In this document: piece by piece, positions 24,655 to 34,709 of the stretch
How positions within the stretch are numbered: position 1 is the stretch's first letter
Layout of the letters: each line of letters begins with the position of its first letter
Assembly: GCA_031553395.1 (NCBI GenBank)
Contig: JAVBLR010000011.1
Location: 62,001-126,000, forward strand
Length of the DNA stretch: 64,000 bases
Source: WRGA01 sp031553395
GTDB taxonomy: Bacteria > Bacteroidota > Bacteroidia > Bacteroidales > WRGA01
Direction of reading: 5' to 3'
The notes under the pieces: model-generated
What the model was told of the DNA's origin: nothing
Database searches by the model: none
Seen by the model: only the letters and a program-made list of their open reading frames with translations
Position numbers and translations under genes: made by a program

Positions 24655-27600
24655 TTACTCCCCTCTCCAATCAATCGTATTGATGTAATTAATTTCTTTA
24701 GTAGAACTTTCTTTACCTCCGGGTAATGTGTATTTTACAGCCGCTTTATAATCTCCTTTTCGCATAAATAAAAATGTACTAAATTTCAAAGGCTTCAAAG
24801 GTTCCAAATCTATTCCTTTGTCAAAAGAGTTGATTGCTTTTGTTTTCAGATCATGGTAATCGTTATAGTAATAATATGACAATTCGTACACATAAGGCAA
24901 CAAGCGGGTCTTCCATTCCATATCAGCAGTCCCCGAAGAAAGGATATTCGAATAGCCGGTATAAAAAGGAAATGCCTTTGTCGGAGGTACTCCATAAATA
25001 TTTACATTTCTATTCGATATTTTTATGCCCGATATCGGATAACCATCATAGATTAAAGGAGCAATATCTTTGGTATAATAATTATCCGTCAATATAGCCT
25101 CGATTGATATAAGAGGTTTGTTTTCGGCATAAGAACTTCCCATAAGTTCTATTTCATCAAATAATTCGTATTTATTTTTAGCAATCAATAGTAATGAGCG
25201 AGCATCATCTAAAACTTTATAAGAACCCGGTTCAAAATCAATTGTAGAAAGTTTTTGTTCAAGTGTATTATATTCAGATGAACGGAATTCATATTTCAAA
25301 ACTTCCAAACCACCTTCTTTTGTAATTGCCTGTGCAGCTTGTTGCATATAGTCGAGCGTAAAAGACTCTCCCTCAGCATCTGTAAAATCAGAAGTTACTG
25401 CTTTTTCTTTTGACGTTCCTGATTCAGAAGAAGTTGTTTGCGTTGAAGCCACAAATGACAATTCATAATTTACTTTATTATTCAATGTCGGGAATGAATA
25501 ATCTATCCGTGATTGAACTTTGTCATATTTAAAGTCAGCTTTAGACTGATTATTATCCTTAGTTGCAAATACTGTATTGTATATAAAATTATCAGGAAAT
25601 AGATATTCCTGCCCTCTCTTCAATTGAATATATCCGTTTGCATATTCATTTTTATAAAAATTCTTTTGATCAACAACAGGATAACAATATTGAATATTTG
25701 TAAGAGGAATGTAATTGGGTGCAGTACCTGTTTTAAATTCGGCAATACGAGATTCTCGTGCAGGCTTTCCATTTATATAGACAGTTTGCCAATTTCCATT
25801 TACCTTTTCCTCAAAATTAACAGCAACAGATACCTTCAAATCTACATTTGGAGGCAATATTTCTTTTGATTCGAAAGAAACAGCGTCATCCATTCTATTC
25901 CAAATTTGTTTTCCTTGAATCTTTTGCCCCTTATTATCCGTTATGGAAAAATCCTCCAGTTTTATGCGATATGTTTTATCTTTCCCATCTTCATCCTGAA
26001 TATCAAAAGAAGTTCCAACAGCCATATTGAATGTTGCCTGAGGAATCACAAAAACATCTACATCTTTATCTCCCATAACAGGTGTAAGATCGGCTATTAC
26101 CGGCAAATCCAACGGAGTATTGTCACCATTTAAACTAACAAGCTTACAATCATCTCCAAAACTGAATTTCATTTTCATATTGGACTTAATCAATCCGCCT
26201 AAAATATTGAAATTAATAGCCATATTCCCTCCAATCCATGTCGGATTTGGAAATCTAGCTTGTAGCAATGCGGCTGTACTTCCGCTGATAATTGTTATTT
26301 TTTTCTTAATGAATAAAATTTTGATTTTTACGCCTAACTCCCCGGATAAATAAGCATAACATTGTCCGCCGGCATACCATCCATTTATTCCTACCGGAGT
26401 TGTACTACCTTCGCAACCTAAATTACTCATATCTTTTAACATAATATCAAATCCGGCTCCAGCCATAAAACGCGCATATAGAATAAGAAAAGTTAGGTTG
26501 CCGGTATCGAAGTCAAAACGGGAACCAAAAGCAATACCTTTTCCTGCTCCCATGTCCTGTGGCGATTTTAGGAAATCCGCTTGTTCAGCCGTTATTCCCA
26601 ATATATTTAATGCCCTGCTATCAGGTGGCAAAGGCTTTTCCAATCCGTCTCCCATCATAAAATAGGATTTGGTTGACAAGCTTATTGGCCCTAATCCTAT
26701 TTTCAATCCTATCGGATTAGAAGGTTTCCCAAGATGCACAAACCACGATTGCGGTGAAGTATGAAGCCATGCCCATCCGGCCTCATTATTACTTCCGGCT
26801 CCTTTTATAAAACTACCGGGAGCATTAACCATTACTTTAAAATTCGCATCAAATGTTTTTGTTTGAAATTCATAATTCATGGATAAATAAGCACTTACAA
26901 CTGCTGATAATTTAACATTCGGCAATAACGTTTTAGCAACATCCGAACCCGACATACCAAGAGGTACGTTACTTGCATAACTATCTGCCAAATTGGATAT
27001 TCCAGCCTGTGCATCCTTATACATTTCTTCTAAAGCAGCTAATCTATTTGTCAACTTTGTAACAGGCATAAATTCGGCTGTTCCATAGAATTTGATATTA
27101 TTAATTCCCCCTCCATCACGGAAATTAATTTCGAAAAGAGCATCTCCTGAAGCCATCGATTTGGTTGCAATAGAATAAGCAACTCCGGCTTTTAAGCCCA
27201 ACGAAACATCTTTATTGGGAGCATAAGCAGCCAATCCTGATCTTCCGGTTGCAGAAACTCGGTAGTATATTCCGCCGTTAAATCCTGAAATATTAATAGG
27301 ACCAACAGGCACTTCCGGAGTAAAATTTGCTTTACCTTCAACATACCAGTACCGAAGATCATCATTGGTCTGTAGTTCTTTTTTGCCAAAAACAGCTGCT
27401 GCTTCTATTTTCACGCCATCTCCAAGTGCACCGATTGTAGCTTTAATTTCTCCTCCGAAATAATCGCCAAAAACAGGATGATCTTTTTCTACACGAATTT
27501 CACCATCTAAGCTGAAGCCTGCCATTTGAACTTTTTCCAATTTAATAGCATCTACAGATAATCCTTTAAACTTCCAATTAGTATCTATGCGTTCTGATTC

Positions 27601-29115
27601 CATTTTCAAACGGGAAGATGCCGCTATATTGTTCTTCATCAAATTAACTTTCAAATCAAAACCTAAACTTGCCAAATTATCTAAAGCTGTAAATCGAATA
27701 TCACTTATTGTTATAGGGAAATTATATAACTTAACTTCGCCACCATATTCTATCGATTCCACAGAAAAAACAGGAGATTGAGTTGCTAATGTTAATTTCT
27801 TGAATGCCACTTCTTCTAGATGCAAGCCTTGTGTATTCAATTCCATTGAACCATTCAATACAAGTTTTGGGAAAAATTGTTTGTCCTTTAATTCTATATG
27901 AACATAAGAAGTCGGATCTATTTTTAATTTAGTATCACCAAAAAGATTAAAATCCATATCCTCACCCAAAGTTACATTAAACAAATACTCATTATTTGAT
28001 ATATATGCTTCATAGGTACGCAAGGAGGTTTTTTCTGATAAAGGAATTGAAATTTGTCCACCAAATCCAAGACCTTTAATATTATTAGCCAAAAGAGAAA
28101 GTTTAAAATCCGTTACGGAAAATGCCCATCCAGACATATCGCCGCTTTCAATCGGTAATACATTTTGTCCAAAAATATCTGCCGTTACACCATTTTCATC
28201 TATCAAAAAATGAGAAGCACCAACTGTAATTCGTTGATTCGTAGTTTTATTTTTGAACTGTTCTGGAAAACGAATTTGAATTGTCTCAGCATATATTCCT
28301 CTCCAAAGATTAACATCGGGTAAAGTAAAATATGGGGATTGCATATAATTGGAAGGAGGAGAAAAGGAAGATGAATTTCTTTTATCGCTTAAATCTAAAA
28401 CAACATTAGAAAGTGTAAATTCAAAATCGGGAAGTCCGCTAATTTCAAAAGCAGGAAAATTTACTTCAGCCATTAAGTCATTCCAATCAGTAACAACAGT
28501 CCTGAACGAAGCTATTACAGGTATATAGTTATTATCCTCATCTTTAGCTTTAAAAGTATTTTCATTTAAAACGACATTTGCATCAATAGATAATTCCTTG
28601 AAACTTCCTGAACAATCTAACATTACATAAGTATCGGATTCGGCTGTACCTGAATCCTTATTCAAATGTCCTTTAAAAATAATATTTCCTGCATTTCCTA
28701 ATGATAGTGGCACATCTTTCAAAAGAGATAACTTTACATCACCAATAAAATCCCCTTCGGCAGACATTCGTACTCCGGAAGCCCCAAACATTAACGTCTT
28801 GGATTTATTTGGTATTTTAATTTTGGCATATACCGTTGCTTCTCCATAGGTATTTCCAAATTTGATATTGCTTACAGCTAATATTATTTGAATATTTCCA
28901 ACATTTTTGGATATTCCCAATGGTAAGTTGCGAAGATTATTATCATTTCCTCCCAAAGAAGATAAATCATCTATAAATCTTTCTTGAGATTCAATCAAAT
29001 CAATATCCTCAAGGGCTTTTTGATAATCCGTTCCATCTCCATTTTGAGAAAATGCAGCTATTACAGGAAAAGAAAAAAACAATACAAAAGAAAAGAATTG
29101 TATTAGATGTTTCAT
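24655..29115 (-). CDS. Very large exported beta-rich protein, first gene of the toxin cluster
   Basis: A 1486-residue protein with a signal peptide (PVIAAFSQ) and no recognised domain in its first 900 residues. That part is a long succession of amphipathic beta strands with recurring GG-x-I/V-x-I patterns (GFGGQISIPLS, YGGEVKLYN, FGGEIKATIG, FNGGIYYRV), suggesting an elongated beta-solenoid or beta-groove. A glycine-rich region near 940-1000 contains cysteines (LGCEGSTTP, YAGGQCYAYLSG). From about 1030 it turns into Ig-like segments (DLPVIADLTPVMGDKDVDV, ILPPNVDLKVSVAV). No T9SS tail is seen. It is the first of four large genes read in one direction and probably a scaffold of the system; function unknown. 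Confidence 0.7.
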   Translation of the reverse strand: MKHLIQFFSFVLFFSFPVIAAFSQNGDGTDYQKALEDIDLIESQERFIDDLSSLGGNDNNLRNLPLGISKNVGNIQIILAVSNIKFGNTYGEATVYAKIKIPNKSKTLMFGASGVRMSAEGDFIGDVKLSLLKDVPLSLGNAGNIIFKGHLNKDSGTAESDTYVMLDCSGSFKELSIDANVVLNENTFKAKDEDNNYIPVIASFRTVVTDWNDLMAEVNFPAFEISGLPDFEFTLSNVVLDLSDKRNSSSFSPPSNYMQSPYFTLPDVNLWRGIYAETIQIRFPEQFKNKTTNQRITVGASHFLIDENGVTADIFGQNVLPIESGDMSGWAFSVTDFKLSLLANNIKGLGFGGQISIPLSEKTSLRTYEAYISNNEYLFNVTLGEDMDFNLFGDTKLKIDPTSYVHIELKDKQFFPKLVLNGSMELNTQGLHLEEVAFKKLTLATQSPVFSVESIEYGGEVKLYNFPITISDIRFTALDNLASLGFDLKVNLMKNNIAASSRLKMESERIDTNWKFKGLSVDAIKLEKVQMAGFSLDGEIRVEKDHPVFGDYFGGEIKATIGALGDGVKIEAAAVFGKKELQTNDDLRYWYVEGKANFTPEVPVGPINISGFNGGIYYRVSATGRSGLAAYAPNKDVSLGLKAGVAYSIATKSMASGDALFEINFRDGGGINNIKFYGTAEFMPVTKLTNRLAALEEMYKDAQAGISNLADSYASNVPLGMSGSDVAKTLLPNVKLSAVVSAYLSMNYEFQTKTFDANFKVMVNAPGSFIKGAGSNNEAGWAWLHTSPQSWFVHLGKPSNPIGLKIGLGPISLSTKSYFMMGDGLEKPLPPDSRALNILGITAEQADFLKSPQDMGAGKGIAFGSRFDFDTGNLTFLILYARFMAGAGFDIMLKDMSNLGCEGSTTPVGINGWYAGGQCYAYLSGELGVKIKILFIKKKITIISGSTAALLQARFPNPTWIGGNMAINFNILGGLIKSNMKMKFSFGDDCKLVSLNGDNTPLDLPVIADLTPVMGDKDVDVFVIPQATFNMAVGTSFDIQDEDGKDKTYRIKLEDFSITDNKGQKIQGKQIWNRMDDAVSFESKEILPPNVDLKVSVAVNFEEKVNGNWQTVYINGKPARESRIAEFKTGTAPNYIPLTNIQYCYPVVDQKNFYKNEYANGYIQLKRGQEYLFPDNFIYNTVFATKDNNQSKADFKYDKVQSRIDYSFPTLNNKVNYELSFVASTQTTSSESGTSKEKAVTSDFTDAEGESFTLDYMQQAAQAITKEGGLEVLKYEFRSSEYNTLEQKLSTIDFEPGSYKVLDDARSLLLIAKNKYELFDEIELMGSSYAENKPLISIEAILTDNYYTKDIAPLIYDGYPISGIKISNRNVNIYGVPPTKAFPFYTGYSNILSSGTADMEWKTRLLPYVYELSYYYYNDYHDLKTKAINSFDKGIDLEPLKPLKFSTFLFMRKGDYKAAVKYTLPGGKESSTKEINYINTIDWRGE

Positions 29116-29545
29116 GTGATTTTGAAAAGATGGTTAACAAGAATCTAAAAATTCATTCTATTTTTATTAAAAATAGCATCAACACACTGATTAACAACAA
29201 AAATAGTGCAAATATTATTTTAATATTAAAATATAATACTGCCAAAAATAGTTATTTATATTAAATAATTATACTATTTCTATTTTATTTTTTATTTGTT
29301 CTATTTTTCCTTATGCAGGCAAGTAGGAAGTAGGAAGTAACAAAAACAATAAATTATATATTGAATTTGAAGTTTAATGAAGTATGGAAAAGAAAGGAAA
29401 GTCTTTTACCGCAAGGGGCGCAAAGGTTTTCGCAAGGAACGCAAAAAGGAAATAGAATATCCCCCTCTCAATTGCGTACTTTAGAAAACCTTTGCGTTCC
29501 TTGCGGTTATACTCTTTTTGGCTTTTAAAACAACAAATACTAATC
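29116..29545. other. 430-bp gene-free gap upstream of the large-protein cluster
   Basis: The right part (29406-29510) is a dispersed inverted repeat, listed separately. Around 29325-29340 there is a short tandem repeat of AGTAGGA. The stretch 29116-29300 is extremely AT-rich and must hold the promoter of the cluster, but I find no clean TAnnTTTG with a -33 partner on the minus strand. No ORF is supported. Confidence 0.6.
29406..29510. repeat. Dispersed intergenic repeat, 'ACCGCAAGG.GCGCAA' family, copy 3
   Basis: TTACCGCAAGGGGCGCAAAGG and TTCGCAAGGAACGCAAA are followed, after about 40 nt, by AACCTTTGCGTTCCTTGCGG in reverse orientation. It follows the stop of the GH127 gene on the minus strand and could terminate it. 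Related to 1541-1625 and 6976-7057. Confidence 0.75.
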
Positions 29546-31909
29546 TTATTCCCTGGAAAGCAATCTCACTTCAACAATTTTTGCAACCATTGATTTTGGT
29601 TGTGCTACAAATTTTATAGTGAGAGTTTCTTTTGATAGTTCGCTTTCGGGTATCGGATAAGTTTCGGTAACCAAATCCTTCCAATTACCACCTTTTAAAT
29701 TCAATGATTGAACTTTTACATCATTAATTAAAATATCAAAATTACGGGAAGAGTCCCGGTTGAAATATTTCAAGTAAATAGAAGTTGCCTTTTTTTGTGG
29801 ATTTCTCATTTGATAACTAAACCAACCGCGAGCTTCGCGCCAATGTTCATCTTCCAGAAATCCTGTTGTTGAATTTTCAAATTGAACAAAATGATCGGAT
29901 TCGGGCTGTTGTTCTCCGCAAATTACCTTATCAATCGTTTTTTCGTCTAATTTTATTTTTCCCTGTTCATCCAATTCTATTTTTTGCTGGATTTCTTTTA
30001 CACCATCTTCTGTCGCCTGAGGCCAGTAAATAATGTAACGGGATTCGTGCAAACGGAAAAACGGGATTAATTCCATTCCATTCGAATATTTTTCAGGATA
30101 AAGATTCGTTAAATGAAAAGTAAGTGACTTTCCCGGAATCGGTTTTACCAATGATGCGATTTCATTCGATTGACTTACAATTATCGGCATATCTTTTAAT
30201 GGAATTTGACGGCCATGAGCAATATGTCCGCCACGACTATCGTCGGCAAATAAACCTGTTAAATCTTCGGGTCCTGTTTTCGCAGCCAAAACAATTGGTC
30301 CATACAAAATTGAATAATAATTCGATTTATCAGGCAACTGTTCCGTTGTAAGTTGCATTGGCATTTCAACAACTACTTTATCCCCTTTTTTCCATTTCCT
30401 ATTGATAGATACATAACCGGATTGATTTTGAGAAACCGGATGATCTTTTCCATTAACAGAAATTTTCAACTTTCCATTTTCTACCCAATTCGGATATCTG
30501 ATTTGCAAGGTAAAATCCGTTGTTTTCTCCGGATTAATTGATAATTGCGTTTTTGCCTCATCCGGAAAAGTCGTTTCTTGTACTATTTCGACTTTTTTAT
30601 CTTTCCAATTCAATACCGAAGGAATAAAAAGATTTACATACAAATCTGTATCGGTATGCGCATAAATCATTTCTCCGTATTTGGCATGATTTTCAATTCC
30701 CGAACCAACACAGCACCACATGGAAGTTTGCGGCTGAGAATACACGCGATAATGTCCCGGACGCATTTGTGTAAAATACACCAATCCTCCTTGTTCGGGA
30801 TTTTGAGTAGAAAGAATATGATTGTACAAAGCCCGCTCGTAATAATCAATATACTTTTTATCGCAATTTGTTTGATAAAACATTTTCGACAACTTCAACA
30901 TATTATATGTATTACACGTTTCGGGGCCTTCGATACTCGTAATCATTTTGGAAAAATCGTTTACCGGATTAAAATGTTCTCCGGTACTATTTCCTCCAAT
31001 ACAAACAGATCGATCGTTAACAACCGTTTCCCAAAAGAAAGAAGCGGCATCCGACCACGAATTATTTCCTTCAACATCAGCAATCCGTTTAAATCCGATA
31101 ACTTTTGGAATTTGTGTATTGGCATGCATTCCGGTTAATTTATCTTCGTTTTTTAACAACGGATCAAGTATTACATGGTGCGAAAATTGTTCTGCCAATT
31201 TCAGGTATTTTTTGTTCCCCGTAATTTCGGCAACATCGGCAAATGTTTCGTTTAATCCGCCATGTTCGCTTCGCAACATATCCTGAATTTGTTCGTCCGA
31301 TAAATTCGACACTAAATCAATAGCCCAGTCCGTCATTTTTATCAACATTTCCTTGGCTTCTTCATTGCCTGTATAAAACCAAGCATCCCGTAATCCGGAA
31401 TATGTTTTATGAATATTGTACAACGGAACCCATTTTCCATTTAAACTAAATGACGCAGCTTTAATATTTCCTTCGGCAATTTCTTTCCATATAGCATTTC
31501 CATCCGGAACACCTCCGATATATCCGTTTCCGTTTGCATCCTGACACCGTTTGAGTTCGCTTAACATATAATCCAAACGTTCTTTTATTTGATTGTCACC
31601 CGTAGAAGCATACATCAGTGATAACGCCGACAAATAATGTCCACCAATATGCCCGTCCAATCCGGTATTTTCCCAATTGGTGTAGCTTTCGGCCTTTGGA
31701 GTCAATCCGGCTTCCCGAAGAAACGGAGCCAACAATCGATCGGGATTTAATTCCAACAAATATTGCTTATCCAAATCCTCAGCATGCTTAAACGGACCAT
31801 CTAACAATTTTACATCTTGCAATTTGAAATAAGAAACCTTGGAAGTCGTTTGAGCCAAAGCAAAAACGGTTATAAAGCTTAAATAAAGAATGGCGAATGT
31901 GGTTTTCAT
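29546..31909 (-). CDS. GH127-type beta-L-arabinofuranosidase, exported
   Basis: A 787-residue exported enzyme (signal peptide ending VFALAQT) of the former DUF1680 family, now GH127 and relatives. The (alpha/alpha)6 barrel starts with VKLLDGPFKHAEDLDKQYLL. The active-site elements known from the Bifidobacterium enzyme are present: GPETCNTYNMLKLS, with the catalytic Glu and a zinc Cys, and MWCCVGSGIENH, with the double Cys. A beta-sandwich domain follows. The family hydrolyses beta-L-arabinofuranosyl linkages, as in plant extensin or arabinan-like glycans; some members act on other sugars. The two downstream-type neighbours are GH51 enzymes, so a role in degrading arabinose-containing side chains is likely. 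Confidence 0.88.
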   Translation of the reverse strand: MKTTFAILYLSFITVFALAQTTSKVSYFKLQDVKLLDGPFKHAEDLDKQYLLELNPDRLLAPFLREAGLTPKAESYTNWENTGLDGHIGGHYLSALSLMYASTGDNQIKERLDYMLSELKRCQDANGNGYIGGVPDGNAIWKEIAEGNIKAASFSLNGKWVPLYNIHKTYSGLRDAWFYTGNEEAKEMLIKMTDWAIDLVSNLSDEQIQDMLRSEHGGLNETFADVAEITGNKKYLKLAEQFSHHVILDPLLKNEDKLTGMHANTQIPKVIGFKRIADVEGNNSWSDAASFFWETVVNDRSVCIGGNSTGEHFNPVNDFSKMITSIEGPETCNTYNMLKLSKMFYQTNCDKKYIDYYERALYNHILSTQNPEQGGLVYFTQMRPGHYRVYSQPQTSMWCCVGSGIENHAKYGEMIYAHTDTDLYVNLFIPSVLNWKDKKVEIVQETTFPDEAKTQLSINPEKTTDFTLQIRYPNWVENGKLKISVNGKDHPVSQNQSGYVSINRKWKKGDKVVVEMPMQLTTEQLPDKSNYYSILYGPIVLAAKTGPEDLTGLFADDSRGGHIAHGRQIPLKDMPIIVSQSNEIASLVKPIPGKSLTFHLTNLYPEKYSNGMELIPFFRLHESRYIIYWPQATEDGVKEIQQKIELDEQGKIKLDEKTIDKVICGEQQPESDHFVQFENSTTGFLEDEHWREARGWFSYQMRNPQKKATSIYLKYFNRDSSRNFDILINDVKVQSLNLKGGNWKDLVTETYPIPESELSKETLTIKFVAQPKSMVAKIVEVRLLSRE

Positions 31910-31927
31910 TTTTTTTGAATTTCATTT

Positions 31928-32004
31928 GTAGGGGCAAACCCTCGTGTCTGCCTTATTTATTTGGGTTATCGAGAAACAGGACGAACACGTGGGTCCGCCC
32001 CTAC
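31928..32004. repeat. Palindromic repeat overlapping the end of the GH51 gene
   Basis: GTAGGGGCAAACCCTCGTGT at 31928 is an imperfect inverted match of ACGTGGGTCCGCCCCTAC ending at 32004. The gene at 31966-34518 reads into its right half. Confidence 0.7.
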
Positions 32005-34518
32005 CCCTATCTTAATACGAATAACTGTAAATGAATACGGAGGCAACTCAGATGTGAACGTCTTATCAACTATACAAGAAGAAACTACCGGTTTGGCTTT
32101 TTTATCATTGGGATTACCTGTTAATACTGTTTTTTCTGCTTTTGTATCAAGGATTTGAAAATCTTTCAAATCAATTGTAGAATTAACATTAACAGGTAAC
32201 AAATTTACCATCTTCAATATCAAATCGTTCGTCTTTGTATCCCGAACCATAGAAACGGCAATCCGGTTTTTCACATTTTCTTTATCATTGGAGATATTAA
32301 TTTCACTTGCAATATATTCTCCACCCGAATTTTGCCCATACAATTGCTGAACATAATATCCGACAGTAGGTCGTATTTCCGTATTATTAAAATAAATCAA
32401 ATCAGGATTCCATCGCGTATAACCATCCTTTGCCAACAACGGAGCATACGATGACATGGTTACCACATCTCCATTGCGTTCTACCGATGTTAAGAAAAGC
32501 GCTTCAGCTAAAGCAGTCTCCAAGTTATTCGCTTTTCCCGGTAAATGAGCAGCATATTCACCCAAATAAACCTTCGATTTCGAACGGTCGTATCTATCAT
32601 AATAATCCTGATTATAAATAAACCATCCCGGCGGCTGGTAGTAATGTTCATCTACCATAGGAACTTTCAATTTTGTCGCAATATCCCAGCCTTCGACATA
32701 ATCAGTTCCTTCGGAAAAAGGCCCGACAGTTCCAATAACAATTATCTCCGGATATTTTGCTTTTACTGCATTGAATATCATTGTAAAGCGTTCCTCAAAT
32801 ACATCCGAAATCAAATCTTCATTACCAATGCCGATATATTTCAAATTAAAAGGCTTCGGATGTCCGGCTTCAGCACGTTTTTTACCCCATTCCGATTTAG
32901 CATCTCCATTTGCCCATTCAATCAAATCCAACACTTCCTGAACATAATCCTGCATTTCATCCATCGGAATACCACCTTGTTGTCCACCAAGCGCATGATT
33001 ATGTTGTCCCGAATTCTGACAAGGAACACCTGCCGGAAGCACAGGCAACGGTTCGGCTCCAATATCTTCACAAAATTGAAAATATTCGTAATATCCCAAT
33101 CCCATCGATTGATGATAACGCCATATATTTCCCTGAGATTTGCGGGATTCCAATGGGCCAATCGTATTTTTCCAGCGATACATATTTTCCAATCCATCGC
33201 CATGAGCTACACAACCTCCCGGAAAACGAACAAAACGAGGATGAATATCTGCAATAACCTGTGCCAAATCTTCCCTTAATCCGTTTTTGCGGCCTTTAAA
33301 TGTCTTTTGAGGAAATAATGAAATCATATCCAAATCTATTTTGCCTGATAATTGAGGTATAATCTCCAATTTTGCTTTCGATACAGTAGACTTTGCAATT
33401 AATACAGCATCGTATTTTTTCCATTCCTTTCCAATTGATTGAGTAGATATTTCACCACAAACAGCATTGTTTTCATCCAACAAACGAATCGTCAATTTTT
33501 CCGATTTTCCATCAGCAACACGGGCAAAAACAGAAAAATCATATTTTTCTCCGGCTTTTAACGGAATACCGTCAAATCCTTCATTCATCAAACCCAATCC
33601 AATTTCATTAACCTGCAACACAGCATAATGCATATTATTCGGATGAATAGGAGAAACGCTGTCAACTGTAAAACTTCCTTTATCAGCATTACTCAACGAC
33701 CAGGCTTTAGTGTTATTCCAAGCCGGATCCCTTCGGTTTTCATCCGGCGTATATTCAAAATCCCGGTTTTGCACCAATTCGGCATACAATCCCCCATCAG
33801 CAGCATAATTTATATCTTCGAAAAAAATACCGATCAATAAATCGCTTATTTTTTTACTTTTCGAAATATCGGGAGTAATGGTTACATCTACAGGCTTCAA
33901 TGAAGCAAAGCGTTCGGAATCAGCTTTTGTATTTTCCGAATACAGTTGTTGCCTGTATGCCGAAAGTTGTTGGGCTTTTATCAATCCATCAATAACATTC
34001 CACGAAACTTTATTGATAGAACCTGTTTCCGTTTTTCCGGATACAACAACATCTTTTCGTTTATTTCGTTCTGAAGTCAGCACATTCGGATTCAGAAATT
34101 TAAAATCCTTTATATCCGTATAATAAGATTGTCGCATCCAATAAACTAAATCTTTCGACTCAACATAAGCAAAATTCTCATTTTTATCATTCAAATTCCA
34201 GATACAATGCCATAACCCATCTGAAGTTTGGAATAAATACGGATTTACCATCCGCTTTTCTGCGCCCCATTGTCCATAATCACACTTTACATAACTATAT
34301 TCAGGACCAATAGGATGCCAATTTTCCTTATCAATACTCCATGCAAAATGCAATCCGTTATGCCCGGCATTTTTTGTCGTTGCATATGCAAAAATATACG
34401 CCGAATCGGGTTCATTTGCAAAAACCATTTTGTTTGATGCAATGAGCTCTATCAAACAAAAAACTATAAAAATTCTCCGGAAATAATTCTTCCGGAAGTT
34501 TATATTTGTTTTTAACAT
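31966..34518 (-). CDS. GH51 alpha-L-arabinofuranosidase with N-terminal propeller-like domain
   Basis: An 850-residue exported enzyme. Residues 35-150 look like part of a five-bladed-propeller glycosidase module (LHFAWSIDKENWHPIG, MVNPYLFQTSDGLWHCIW). Then comes a sandwich/CBM region (about 250-400) and a GH51 TIM barrel and C-terminal domain. The acid/base Glu is in YIGIGNEDLI, and the nucleophile in KVYLGEYAAHL; the VRFPGGCVAHG stretch is also family-typical. It should release alpha-L-arabinofuranose from arabinan or arabinoxylan. The last eleven or so residues (GADPRVRPVSR) are coded by an intergenic palindrome, so the original stop was lost; a natural ending soon after FTVIRIKI is likely. 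Second of three arabinofuranosidase genes in a row. Confidence 0.88.
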   Translation of the reverse strand: MLKTNINFRKNYFRRIFIVFCLIELIASNKMVFANEPDSAYIFAYATTKNAGHNGLHFAWSIDKENWHPIGPEYSYVKCDYGQWGAEKRMVNPYLFQTSDGLWHCIWNLNDKNENFAYVESKDLVYWMRQSYYTDIKDFKFLNPNVLTSERNKRKDVVVSGKTETGSINKVSWNVIDGLIKAQQLSAYRQQLYSENTKADSERFASLKPVDVTITPDISKSKKISDLLIGIFFEDINYAADGGLYAELVQNRDFEYTPDENRRDPAWNNTKAWSLSNADKGSFTVDSVSPIHPNNMHYAVLQVNEIGLGLMNEGFDGIPLKAGEKYDFSVFARVADGKSEKLTIRLLDENNAVCGEISTQSIGKEWKKYDAVLIAKSTVSKAKLEIIPQLSGKIDLDMISLFPQKTFKGRKNGLREDLAQVIADIHPRFVRFPGGCVAHGDGLENMYRWKNTIGPLESRKSQGNIWRYHQSMGLGYYEYFQFCEDIGAEPLPVLPAGVPCQNSGQHNHALGGQQGGIPMDEMQDYVQEVLDLIEWANGDAKSEWGKKRAEAGHPKPFNLKYIGIGNEDLISDVFEERFTMIFNAVKAKYPEIIVIGTVGPFSEGTDYVEGWDIATKLKVPMVDEHYYQPPGWFIYNQDYYDRYDRSKSKVYLGEYAAHLPGKANNLETALAEALFLTSVERNGDVVTMSSYAPLLAKDGYTRWNPDLIYFNNTEIRPTVGYYVQQLYGQNSGGEYIASEINISNDKENVKNRIAVSMVRDTKTNDLILKMVNLLPVNVNSTIDLKDFQILDTKAEKTVLTGNPNDKKAKPVVSSCIVDKTFTSELPPYSFTVIRIKIGVGADPRVRPVSR

Positions 34519-34558
34519 ATTGTTTATTTATTATGATTATACGGTTTATTGCCTAATT

Positions 34559-34690
34559 TACCCCTAAATCCCCTAAAAGGGACTTTCTTGGCAACCCAAT
34601 CAAATGTGCGTAATAAAAATAATGACTGAATTTATTCTGATAATCAATCATTTCACCTCCGCAAAGTCCCCTTTAGGGGATTTAGGGGTA
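34559..34690. repeat. Inverted repeat between the two GH51 genes
   Basis: TACCCCTAAATCCCCTAAAAGGGACTTTC (29 nt, 34559-34587) has its near complement AAAGTCCCCTTTAGGGGA... ending at 34690, around a gene-free AT-rich centre. It belongs to the same CCCCTAAAGGGG class as 4045-4112 and 53307-53374. Confidence 0.75.
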
Positions 34691-34709
34691 AAATAACGGA
34701 TAACTGTAT

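Noticed and set aside
32545..33279. 244-residue plus-strand ORF
   Set aside because: Antisense to the GH51 catalytic domain, whose motifs are intact; shadow frame.
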